64,000 nt of DNA from Oligoflexales bacterium. Its GTDB lineage: Bacteria; Myxococcota_A; UBA9042; DTJE01. A model generated the notes under the pieces. The model was not told where the DNA came from and did not search any database. It was given only the letters and a program-made list of their open reading frames with translations. Location of the stretch: positions 1 through 64,000 of the forward strand of contig DUVQ01000180.1 of assembly GCA_012840965.1 (NCBI GenBank). Reading direction: 5' to 3'. Positions 31,053-39,799 of this stretch are shown in pieces. The translations under genes were made by a program, and so were the position numbers. Position 1 is the first letter of the stretch. The number at the start of each line of letters is the position of its first letter.

Positions 31053-32357
31053 TTGTGGTGTGGAGGCATGATGGCAGGTGTTTCAAATCTTAATGCTAGG
31101 CGATGGTACATAGCAGTTGCTGCCATTGTGATGCAGCTTTGTCTGGGTACGGTCTATGCCTGGTCTGTTTTTAAGGGCCCCTTAAAAATCGCCCATGGCT
31201 GGTCTGAAACAGCGACTCAGGCCACCTTTATGCTACACATATTTTCGCTCGGTACTGCCGCTGCCTTTGGTGGGATTTTGGTGGACAAAAGGGGGCCGAG
31301 GCTGGTGGCGACTCTGGGCGGTATATTGTTTGGGTTGGGGACTTTGCTCGCTGGGCTAGCGGACCAAATCAGCAATATGGCTTTGATGTGGGTAGGTTAT
31401 GGTTTGATTGCCGGTCTTGGAAACGGTTTTGCGTATGTGACTCCAATTGCTACTTTGACCAGGTGGTTTCCGGATAAACGGGGCTTGGTTACTGGACTTG
31501 CGGTTATGGGATTTGGTGCTGGCGCCTTTTTTATGGGGCAGATCGGCCCAGTTATGCTTGCGGCCTTTCAAACCGTTGATCCGGCTGGGGTGCTTGTAAG
31601 TTCTGGCGTTGCCAAGACTTTTTACATCTGGGGTATCGTGTTTTTGGTCGCAGTTACCTTGGGTGCCCAGTTTTTTACCAATCCTCCGAAGGGGTGGTTG
31701 CCAGATGGCTTTACCTTTGCTCCAAATGTGATTTCTGATGCGGCGTCGCTGTCGTTTGCTCAAGCGCTGAAAACCCGGCAGTGGTGGATGCTTTGGTTGA
31801 TCCTGTTTCTGAATATTGCAGCGGGATTAGGCCTGATTTCTCAACTGTCTCCCATAGCTCAGAAGCTTTATAACCCGTTACTTGAACCTGGTTTGGCTGA
31901 AAACCTCGCCACCGCCAAGCTTGCCTGGGCGGGGGGCCTTGTTGTTGCGGTAACGTCAATTTTTAATGGCCTTGGCCGCCTTGGATGGGCCAGGATCTCT
32001 GACTATGTTGGGCGAAAACAGGTCTTTTTGGTGATGTTTGCCACCCAAGTGGTCCTGTACCTCTTGTTGGGCGCAGGTTTGGTTTCAAACTACTGGATTT
32101 TCATGTTGATTGGGTGCTACCTGCTGGCCTGTTATGGCGGTGGATTTGCCACCATGCCTGCTTTTGCGGCTGATTCTTTCGGGGCCGCAAATATTGGCAG
32201 AATCTATGGCTTTATGTTGACTGCCTGGAGTGTTGCAGGCGTGGTTGGGCCCTTGATTTTCGCGCAGATACCAGCCCACGCGCTGTATGTGGCCGCTGGA
32301 CTGCTTGCTGTTGGTCTTGTGGTGACTATCGGTTTCAGAGCACCGAAGATAACTTGA
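31053..32357 (+). CDS. MFS transporter, OxlT (oxalate/formate antiporter)-like
   Basis: LCLGTVYAWSVFKGPL, 12-TM MFS pattern. Confidence 0.85.
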   Translation: MWCGGMMAGVSNLNARRWYIAVAAIVMQLCLGTVYAWSVFKGPLKIAHGWSETATQATFMLHIFSLGTAAAFGGILVDKRGPRLVATLGGILFGLGTLLAGLADQISNMALMWVGYGLIAGLGNGFAYVTPIATLTRWFPDKRGLVTGLAVMGFGAGAFFMGQIGPVMLAAFQTVDPAGVLVSSGVAKTFYIWGIVFLVAVTLGAQFFTNPPKGWLPDGFTFAPNVISDAASLSFAQALKTRQWWMLWLILFLNIAAGLGLISQLSPIAQKLYNPLLEPGLAENLATAKLAWAGGLVVAVTSIFNGLGRLGWARISDYVGRKQVFLVMFATQVVLYLLLGAGLVSNYWIFMLIGCYLLACYGGGFATMPAFAADSFGAANIGRIYGFMLTAWSVAGVVGPLIFAQIPAHALYVAAGLLAVGLVVTIGFRAPKIT

Positions 32358-32561
32358 AGCGTTGTTGGTCACCCCTTGTTGAGCGACCGCAATGGCTCCC
32401 AACGTTAGAACAAACAACAGGATCACAGCTAGGTGACATGGGAATTATAGGTTGCGGGGTGGACTTATTTGCATAAGCCTGGAAATATAGGACGACCGTA
32501 GTTTGGGCCACACCAGCTTCATGGAAAAACTTTGTCAGGCTGGGGATTAAAGGAAGTGATT

Positions 32562-32990
32562 ATGCGACCTAAAAATATCGTTTTGGGTGTAATCGGCTTT
32601 GACTGCCACTCGGTGGGTAACAAAATTCTGGAGACTTTTTTTACTGAAGCAGGCTTTAAGGTGCACAATCTCGGTGTCATGGTGAGCCAGGAGGAATTCA
32701 TCAACGCTGCCATTGAGACAAACTCCAAGGCAATCATGGTTTCGTCCCTTTATGGGCATGGCGAAATCGATTGCGCTGGCCTGCGGGAAAGGTGCATTGA
32801 AAAGGGCTTGGATGACATACTTTTGTACGTCGGTGGAAATCTCGTGGTGGGTAAGACACCGTTTGCCCAGGTTGAAGAAAAGTTCTTGAAGATGGGATAT
32901 GACAGGGTATTTGGGCCAGACTGTTCTCTTGAGCATGTAGCTGAGTTGCTTCATCAGGACCTACTTTCGAGGGAAGAGAAGGAAGATTAA
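32562..32990 (+). CDS. glmS: Glutamate mutase (methylaspartate mutase) S subunit, B12-binding
   Basis: [35 protein letters not shown] (DxHxxG). Confidence 0.93.
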   Translation: MRPKNIVLGVIGFDCHSVGNKILETFFTEAGFKVHNLGVMVSQEEFINAAIETNSKAIMVSSLYGHGEIDCAGLRERCIEKGLDDILLYVGGNLVVGKTPFAQVEEKFLKMGYDRVFGPDCSLEHVAELLHQDLLSREEKED

Positions 32991-34433
32991 ATGTCTGAAG
33001 CTGCTGTGATCTGTGTAGATATAGGGTCAACATGGACTAAAGGAGCCATTTTCAGACATGACGAAGATCGATTTTCCCTAGTTAAAAGGGCCTCGGTAAC
33101 GACGACTACTGATCACCTGCCAGATGCTTTTTACGGCGTGCTTAATCAGCTTGAGCCCAAGCGTGATTGGAGCGAAGAAGGTCGGGTGCCACTGTACTTT
33201 TCCTCTTCAGCCAAGGGTGGGCTCAGGGTTGCAGTAGTAGGCTTGGTGCCCGAAATGTCGCTTCACATAGCTCGTTTGGCGGCATTTTCGGCTGGTGCCA
33301 GGGTGGTTGCCTCTTTTCCATATCGTTTGACCCGCTCGTCTGTTGCCGAAATCGAAAGGAGCCAGCCAGATATACTGCTGCTTTGTGGTGGAACAGACGG
33401 TGGTAATGAGCGCTATGTAACTGAAAATGCACAGGTTATCGCGGCCTCGGATTTTGGCGGGACCATAGTTTATGCTGGCAATAACTTGGCGACAGATGCG
33501 GTCGCAGATGCCTTGGCCAATCGAAAACTGGTCGTTTGTGAAAACTTGATGCCTGAGTATGGCAAGCTAAACACTGAGCCTGTGCGCAATGCCATCAGAA
33601 CCGTTTTCTTGGATTCGATAGTTACTGGAAAGGGGCTCAGCGAGATCGTTGCCAGGTTTGGTGTCTCGCCAGTTCCTACCCCCCTTGCTGTCTTTAATCT
33701 TGTCCAGGCCATGGGCGAACATCTTGAGGATTGGCAAAACTTTGCCGTGATAGATTTGGGTGGAGCAACTACTGATTTTTATTCCTTTTCTGAGGCTTGG
33801 TTTCCAGAGTCAGATGCGATTATCAAGGGGATAATCGAGCCAAAGGTCAAGCGCACCGTTGAGGGTGACCTGGGGATGAGGATCAGCGCTGAGTCCGCCT
33901 TCATATCGGGGGGCGATTACCTGCGCACCGCCTTGGGTGACGAGGGGGTCTTGTCCCTTCAAGACTATGTCCATCGCCTGCTGCAAAACCCGGCTCATCT
34001 TCCGACTGACCCCAAAGAAATCGAGTTTGACCGACACCTTGCAGGCGCATGCATTCACCACGCGCTGCTTCGCCACGCTGGAACCGTCGAAGAGGTGTTT
34101 ACCACGAAAGGGCCAGTTTTGGTCCAGGCTGGTAAGGACCTGCGCAGGATAGACAAAATAATCGGTACTGGAGGTTACCTGGCCGCTTGTGCCCGCAACC
34201 AGCAGTCAGTGCTAATCGGTGACCAAATGCCGGAAGCGGCCGAAAAGGTTCCACTTGTGCCACAAAGCTTTAGCTACTTTGCCGACCGTGACTATCTTTT
34301 GCCGTTTATTGGGTGCCTAGCCAAGGATTTTCCCAAGCAGGCGGCACTAACGGCAGTTGATTATTTGGTTCAATCTGGGGATCAAGTACAAATCCCAAGT
34401 CCAACCCTTTGCAAAGGAGGTCATTTTCTGTGA
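32991..34433 (+). CDS. glmL: Glutamate mutase accessory protein GlmL/MutL
   Basis: VDIGSTWTKGAIF; DLGGATTDFYS; between glmS and glmE. Confidence 0.93.
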   Translation: MSEAAVICVDIGSTWTKGAIFRHDEDRFSLVKRASVTTTTDHLPDAFYGVLNQLEPKRDWSEEGRVPLYFSSSAKGGLRVAVVGLVPEMSLHIARLAAFSAGARVVASFPYRLTRSSVAEIERSQPDILLLCGGTDGGNERYVTENAQVIAASDFGGTIVYAGNNLATDAVADALANRKLVVCENLMPEYGKLNTEPVRNAIRTVFLDSIVTGKGLSEIVARFGVSPVPTPLAVFNLVQAMGEHLEDWQNFAVIDLGGATTDFYSFSEAWFPESDAIIKGIIEPKVKRTVEGDLGMRISAESAFISGGDYLRTALGDEGVLSLQDYVHRLLQNPAHLPTDPKEIEFDRHLAGACIHHALLRHAGTVEEVFTTKGPVLVQAGKDLRRIDKIIGTGGYLAACARNQQSVLIGDQMPEAAEKVPLVPQSFSYFADRDYLLPFIGCLAKDFPKQAALTAVDYLVQSGDQVQIPSPTLCKGGHFL

Positions 34434-35875
34434 GTTTTAACAAGCTTGACATGGATACCTTCAACCAGATCCGCGAGGAGCTTCTTGGTACTTGGCCTAC
34501 TGGCCAGGGACTAGAGCTTGAAGAGGCCATCGCCTACCAAAAGACGATACCTGAAAGCAAGAACTTCGCGGTGGCTATGCAAAGGGCCTCCAAGGAAGGT
34601 AAAACCTTGTTGCAACCAAGGGCTGGCGTGGCTTTGATTCCAGACCACATCGAGTTACTGAAGTATCTTGAAACTGAAGGCGAAGCCGACTTATTGCCAA
34701 CGACTATCGATGCTTACACTCGTCTGAATCGCTATCAGGAAGCTGCAAACGGCATCGCACGTTCCTTGGAGGCGAAAACCTCGTTGCTAAACGGTTTTCC
34801 TGCGGTGAATCACGGTGTTCCTGGGTGCCGACAGGTTACAGAGGCCGTCAGCAAGCCAATTCAGGTTCGTCATGGAACTCCAGATGCACGCCTGCTGGCC
34901 GAGATAACGCTTGCAGGTGGTTTTACCAGTTTTGAGGGTGGCGGCATTTCGTATAACATCCCGTACGCAAAGAAAGTTCCCTTAAAAAAATCCATCGATG
35001 ATTGGAGGTATGTTGACCGCCTGACAGGCATCTATGAAGAAAACGGGGTGCACATCAATCGAGAGCCCTTTGGGCCGCTTACTGGGACCTTGGTGCCGCC
35101 TTTTATCAGTCACGCTGTGGCGCTGATCGAGGGCATTTTGGCACTTCGCGAAGGGGTTAAATCGATAACTCTTGGCTATGGTCAGGCTGGTAACCTGTTC
35201 CAGGACATTGCTGCGATGATTTCCTTGAGGGAGTTGGCGCATGAATACTTCTTGCGGGAAGGCTTTGAAGACTATGAGTTAACCACTGTATTTCACCAGT
35301 GGATGGGTGGATTCCCTGAGGATGAGGCCAAGGCATTTTCAGTTATTTCCTGGGGTGCCTCGGTTGCAGTCCTTTCCAACGCGGACAAGGTTATTGTCAA
35401 ATCGCCCCACGAGGCGATGGGGATTCCGACCAAGGAGGCAAACGCTCAGGGGTTGCGTTGTACCAGACAGATGGTCAGCATGCTCCGAGACCAGAAATTC
35501 CTGGTTAGTGAGGACCACCGGGAGGAAATCGAACAGATCAAGCGCGAGGTAAAGTGCATCATGGATGCAGTTTATAGCCTTGGAAACGGCGATATCGAGG
35601 CTGGCACTATTGCGGCGTTTGAGGCTGGGGCCCTGGATATTCCATTTGCCCCTTCGATGTATAACCATGGAAAAATCCTGCCGATGCGTGATAACGATGG
35701 CTTTATTCGCGTTTTCAACAAGGGTAATCTTGCGCTCAGCGATGACGTGATGGCGTACCATCGCGATAAGTTGGAAGAGCGGGCAAAGGCAGAGGGACGC
35801 AAAGTATCGTTCCAGATGGTTACCGATGATATCTACGCCATCAGTAAGGGTGGCTTGGTTGGGAGGCCTAGATGA
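34430..35875 (+). CDS. glmE: Glutamate mutase (methylaspartate mutase) E subunit
   Basis: LLQPRAGVALIPDHIELLKYLE; FGPLTGTLVPPFISHA; GTG start with RBS aaaggagg. Confidence 0.93.
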   Translation: MSFNKLDMDTFNQIREELLGTWPTGQGLELEEAIAYQKTIPESKNFAVAMQRASKEGKTLLQPRAGVALIPDHIELLKYLETEGEADLLPTTIDAYTRLNRYQEAANGIARSLEAKTSLLNGFPAVNHGVPGCRQVTEAVSKPIQVRHGTPDARLLAEITLAGGFTSFEGGGISYNIPYAKKVPLKKSIDDWRYVDRLTGIYEENGVHINREPFGPLTGTLVPPFISHAVALIEGILALREGVKSITLGYGQAGNLFQDIAAMISLRELAHEYFLREGFEDYELTTVFHQWMGGFPEDEAKAFSVISWGASVAVLSNADKVIVKSPHEAMGIPTKEANAQGLRCTRQMVSMLRDQKFLVSEDHREEIEQIKREVKCIMDAVYSLGNGDIEAGTIAAFEAGALDIPFAPSMYNHGKILPMRDNDGFIRVFNKGNLALSDDVMAYHRDKLEERAKAEGRKVSFQMVTDDIYAISKGGLVGRPR

Positions 35876-37128
35876 AAATAGTTGATGCAGTTTTTTCAAA
35901 GGGTTATTCAGCGTTCTTTTTTGATGACCAGAAGGCTATCAAGAGCGGCGCTGATCATGACGGATTTGTGTATGTTGGGGAGCCAATGACCCCAGGATTC
36001 AGTCGAATTCGCCAAGCTGGTCAAAGCATTTCTGTGATGTTGATCCTTGAAGACGGTCAAATGGCGGTGGGTGACTGCGCTGCTGTCCAGTATTCTGGCG
36101 CAGGAGGCCGTGATCCGTTGTTTCTTGCCAGCGAATACGTTCCATTTTTGCAAGAGCACATCAGGCCGCTTCTGCAGGGGCTGGAAATTGGCAGTTTCAG
36201 GGAAATGGCAAAGCATTTTTCCGAGCTGAAAATCAACAAAAAACCGCTGCATTCAGCGATTAAATATGGCCTGACCATGGCGCTGCTTGATGCCAGGGCC
36301 AAGGCTTTGAAGCTGATGCCGTGTGAGGTCGTGTGCCAGGAATACGACCTGCCTGTGATAGCGCAGCGGGTGCCGATCTTTGGTCAGACTGGGGATAACC
36401 GTTATGACAATGCCGATAAGATGATTTTAAAGGGCGTCGAAGTGCTGCCGCACGGCCTGATCAACAACATTGACGAAAAGCTTGGGCGTCATGGCGAAAA
36501 GCTTCGGGAATACATCAAGTGGCTGGTCAAGCGAGTTGATCACTTGCGTACTTCACCTGACTACAAACCGAACTTGCACATCGACGTTTATGGCAACGTT
36601 GGGCCGATTTTCGATAATGACACCACCAAAGTGGCCCAATATCTGGCCTCGCTTGAGCCTGATGCTGGTGAATTGCCGCTTTACATCGAGGGGCCCGTTG
36701 ACATGGGCGATAGGGGCCTGCAAATAGAAAAACTGCGTGAAATCACGGTAAAGCTTCGGGATCTGGGGTCATCGGTCAAGATTGTCGCGGACGAATGGTG
36801 CAATACCATCGAGGATATTCGCGATTTTGCTGACGCTGGGGCCTGCCACATGATCCAGATCAAGACGCCTGACCTTGGTGGCGTCCAAAACATCGTTGAA
36901 AGCATCTTGTACTGCCGTGAAAAGGGTGTTGGCGCTTATCAAGGTGGTACTTGCAATGAAACGGACCTGTCGGCCCGCATGTGTGTTCATCTGGCAGTCG
37001 CAGCGAGGGCAGAGCGCATGCTGGCAAAGCCTGGGATGGGATTTGACGAGGGCTTTTCCATCGTAAACAACGAAATGGAGCGAATCCTTGCGGTGTTAAG
37101 GTATAGAAACGGGGTGGATCATGACTGA
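35872..37128 (+). CDS. mal: Methylaspartate ammonia-lyase
   Basis: EDGQMAVGDCAAVQYSGAGGRDPLFLA; VPIFGQTGDNRYDNADKMI; ATGA overlap with glmE. Confidence 0.95.
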   Translation: MKIVDAVFSKGYSAFFFDDQKAIKSGADHDGFVYVGEPMTPGFSRIRQAGQSISVMLILEDGQMAVGDCAAVQYSGAGGRDPLFLASEYVPFLQEHIRPLLQGLEIGSFREMAKHFSELKINKKPLHSAIKYGLTMALLDARAKALKLMPCEVVCQEYDLPVIAQRVPIFGQTGDNRYDNADKMILKGVEVLPHGLINNIDEKLGRHGEKLREYIKWLVKRVDHLRTSPDYKPNLHIDVYGNVGPIFDNDTTKVAQYLASLEPDAGELPLYIEGPVDMGDRGLQIEKLREITVKLRDLGSSVKIVADEWCNTIEDIRDFADAGACHMIQIKTPDLGGVQNIVESILYCREKGVGAYQGGTCNETDLSARMCVHLAVAARAERMLAKPGMGFDEGFSIVNNEMERILAVLRYRNGVDHD

Positions 37129-38476
37129 TGAATTCAGAGTTCTTTCGCCAACAGCCATTCTTGGCTATGGTTTTCCTGAAAGTTCATTTCGCAAAGGTAT
37201 GGAGCGCAAACCTCACTTGATCGCGGTTGATGCTGGTTCGACTGACCCGGGGCCATACTACCTGGGCGCTGGGAAGGCGTTTACCAACAGGGCCTTTGTA
37301 AAGCGTGACTTGCGCTACATGCTGCGTGAGGGTGTGAAAAACAACATCCCTGTCGTGGTGGGAACCGCTGGTGGCTCTGGTGCGTCAGTGCATCTGGAGT
37401 GGTGTCGCCAGATTGTTTTAGAGATTGCCGCCGAAGAGAAGCTTAGTTTCAAAATGGGGGTTATCCCAGCGGATGTAAGCAAAGAAACTGTGAAAAAGGC
37501 GCTTGGTGAGGGGCGGATTACCCCCTTGGCGTGCGTTCCTGAGCTTACCGAGAGCTTGGTCGACGAAACCACGTATCTGGTGGCCCAGATTGGTCCTGAG
37601 CCGATCATCGAGGCGCTAAAGGCTGGTTGCAACGTGGTGCTGGCTGGTCGCTGCTATGACCCTGCATGCTTTGCGGCGTTGCCCATCATGTTGGGATACG
37701 ACGAGGGGCTGGCCCTGCACATGGGCAAGATTTTAGAGTGCGCTGCAATAGCCGCCACGCCTGGCTCTGGTGCCGACTGCGCCCTTGGTATTTTAAAGAA
37801 AGATTCCTTCATCTTGGAGGCGCTAAGTCCCAAGCGAAAGTTCACCTGCGAATCAGCCGCCGCGCACACCCTTTATGAAAAGTCTGACCCATACCACCTG
37901 CCTGGACCTGGTGGGGCTATAAATCTTGAAAATTGCTCGTTTACCGACATTGGGGACGGTCGAGTTGAGGTAAGGGGAAGCCGTTTTGAGCCAACCCCGC
38001 GATATTTAATAAAGCTTGAAGGAGCCAGGTCAATTGGTTATCGCAGCATCAGCATTGCTGGGACCCGCGACCCAATCATGATCGGATCCATTGATCAGAT
38101 TTTGGCCGAGGTTAAAGCCCACATCAAAGAGATGTCCCCAGAAGATGACCGCAGCGAGCAGCTTTTCTTCCACGTCTACGGGAAAAATGGGGTTATGGGT
38201 CAGCTTGAGCCTTTAGCGACGACGTCCTCCCACGAGTTGTGCATTGTAATAGAGGCTCTTTGCCCAAGCCAGGATGAGGCAGACACCCTCTGTAGCGTCG
38301 CTAGATCGACCCTGTTGCATTATGGTTATGCTGGGCGCATTTCGACCGCTGGAAATCTGGCTTTCCCGTTTTCTCCATCGGATATCAAAATGGGCAATGT
38401 TTATGAGTTTTCTGTGTATCACCTGATGGATCCTGCCGGGGAAGAGCTGTTTAAGCCAATTATCGAAGATATCTGA
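37121..38476 (+). CDS. DUF1446/AtuA-like acyclic terpene utilization family protein
   Basis: PHLIAVDAGSTDPGPYYLGAGK; AGRCYDPACFAALPIMLGYD. Confidence 0.85.
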   Translation: MTDEFRVLSPTAILGYGFPESSFRKGMERKPHLIAVDAGSTDPGPYYLGAGKAFTNRAFVKRDLRYMLREGVKNNIPVVVGTAGGSGASVHLEWCRQIVLEIAAEEKLSFKMGVIPADVSKETVKKALGEGRITPLACVPELTESLVDETTYLVAQIGPEPIIEALKAGCNVVLAGRCYDPACFAALPIMLGYDEGLALHMGKILECAAIAATPGSGADCALGILKKDSFILEALSPKRKFTCESAAAHTLYEKSDPYHLPGPGGAINLENCSFTDIGDGRVEVRGSRFEPTPRYLIKLEGARSIGYRSISIAGTRDPIMIGSIDQILAEVKAHIKEMSPEDDRSEQLFFHVYGKNGVMGQLEPLATTSSHELCIVIEALCPSQDEADTLCSVARSTLLHYGYAGRISTAGNLAFPFSPSDIKMGNVYEFSVYHLMDPAGEELFKPIIEDI

Positions 38477-38494
38477 GGGCAAAAGGAGTGCAAA

Positions 38495-38806
38495 ATGAAA
38501 AGGAGTATTCTGGAAGCTGCCAAGGTGATCAGGTCGAAAAACGCAGGCCCCTTTGAATTGACGTTCGACATCATCTTCAAAGACCGTGAATATTTTGAGC
38601 TTTTTAAGTCGCAAAACATAGTGAATCCAGAACTGATTGCAAAGCTTTACAAAATTGACGTCAGCGACGTTTTGGGGATAGTCTGGTTTGCGCCAGCCAA
38701 TGCAGTTAAGGCCACCATAAAGCGGCCGCTTGCATCTGGTGCTCCAGGTGAAACAGACATCTATGGTGCGCAGCAACATGCGCCTTTGCTAGAGATTGAG
38801 TTTTAA
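38495..38806 (+). CDS. DUF4387 family protein
   Basis: AKVIRSKNAGPFELTFDIIFKD; directly follows DUF1446. Confidence 0.85.
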   Translation: MKRSILEAAKVIRSKNAGPFELTFDIIFKDREYFELFKSQNIVNPELIAKLYKIDVSDVLGIVWFAPANAVKATIKRPLASGAPGETDIYGAQQHAPLLEIEF

Positions 38807-39762
38807 TGGATAAGCCAGTTTTCTTACAAACCACTAATCAGCAGCATTTTGAAACTCTCTTGTACGCGCTTTATTACGCCCCTAGGGGCCGCCCGCGTCT
38901 TTACATATTGGGGGCTCAACTGGCCAATCGATACCTGACTGCAAGCGATTTGCTGGTCGGGGTCATTGGTGGGGAAGGTTCTGGGAAATCAACGTTGATT
39001 AAAGGGCTTTTTCCAGGTCTTGAGCTTACAAACGACGATGATGGCGTCAATCTAAAGCAAACGCCGATCTATGATTTCTCGCCAGACGACTTTTTTTCGG
39101 CCCATACCTTCCACATGGATATTCGCTATGAGCTGGCATTCAGGCAACCATTTGAAATTGTTGATGCTATTAACAAGGCCATTGAGAATGGGCGGCGCGT
39201 AGTTGTCGAGCACTTTGACATGATTTACAAGGCGCTTGGCTATAATGCCAACATCATTTTTGCCATTGGAGAAGAGGTAATAGTTACCCGTCCAACGGTT
39301 TTTGGGCCAATGCCAGACGCCATAAAAAAGGTTGTTGACGCCACGGCTCGTTATCGGCGAATGGCGCACTCGGCTGAAGATATCACATCGCAAATTCTGG
39401 CCACTGATTATGGTTACAACAGACGAGTCCTGCATTCCGATGTGAAGCGCGGTTTTACAATCAAGTTTCCCGAAATTCCAGATATTTCCATTGCAGAAAT
39501 CGAAGAGAAGGTTAAAAAGGTCATCGCGGCTGATGTTCCAATCTCTATCGCTGGAAAGGACCTGATTAGGATTGGAGACTGGCCTGACACGTTTTGTACA
39601 GGCACGCGTACTCACTGCGCAAGGTCAGGTGAAATCGAGAATTTCAGACTGATAAACAGATACATCTACGACCCAATATGGAAGGAATACATGTTGGTAG
39701 GCATAGTAGGTGAAAAGTATCAGGCCGGTATCGAAGATATGATCTACTATGAGGAAGAGTAG
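38806..39762 (+). CDS. P-loop ATPase/kinase-like protein of unknown function in the glutamate mutase operon
   Basis: VGVIGGEGSGKSTLIKGLFPG Walker A; no recognisable enzyme signature otherwise. Confidence 0.7.
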   Translation: MDKPVFLQTTNQQHFETLLYALYYAPRGRPRLYILGAQLANRYLTASDLLVGVIGGEGSGKSTLIKGLFPGLELTNDDDGVNLKQTPIYDFSPDDFFSAHTFHMDIRYELAFRQPFEIVDAINKAIENGRRVVVEHFDMIYKALGYNANIIFAIGEEVIVTRPTVFGPMPDAIKKVVDATARYRRMAHSAEDITSQILATDYGYNRRVLHSDVKRGFTIKFPEIPDISIAEIEEKVKKVIAADVPISIAGKDLIRIGDWPDTFCTGTRTHCARSGEIENFRLINRYIYDPIWKEYMLVGIVGEKYQAGIEDMIYYEEE

Positions 39763-39799
39763 CTGGAGTTTAGCCTGTTTTTCAGGGGCTTAGCTCTTG

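Noticed and set aside
32358-32560. Cobalamin riboswitch upstream of the B12-dependent mutase operon
   Set aside because: No B12-box-like core found by eye.
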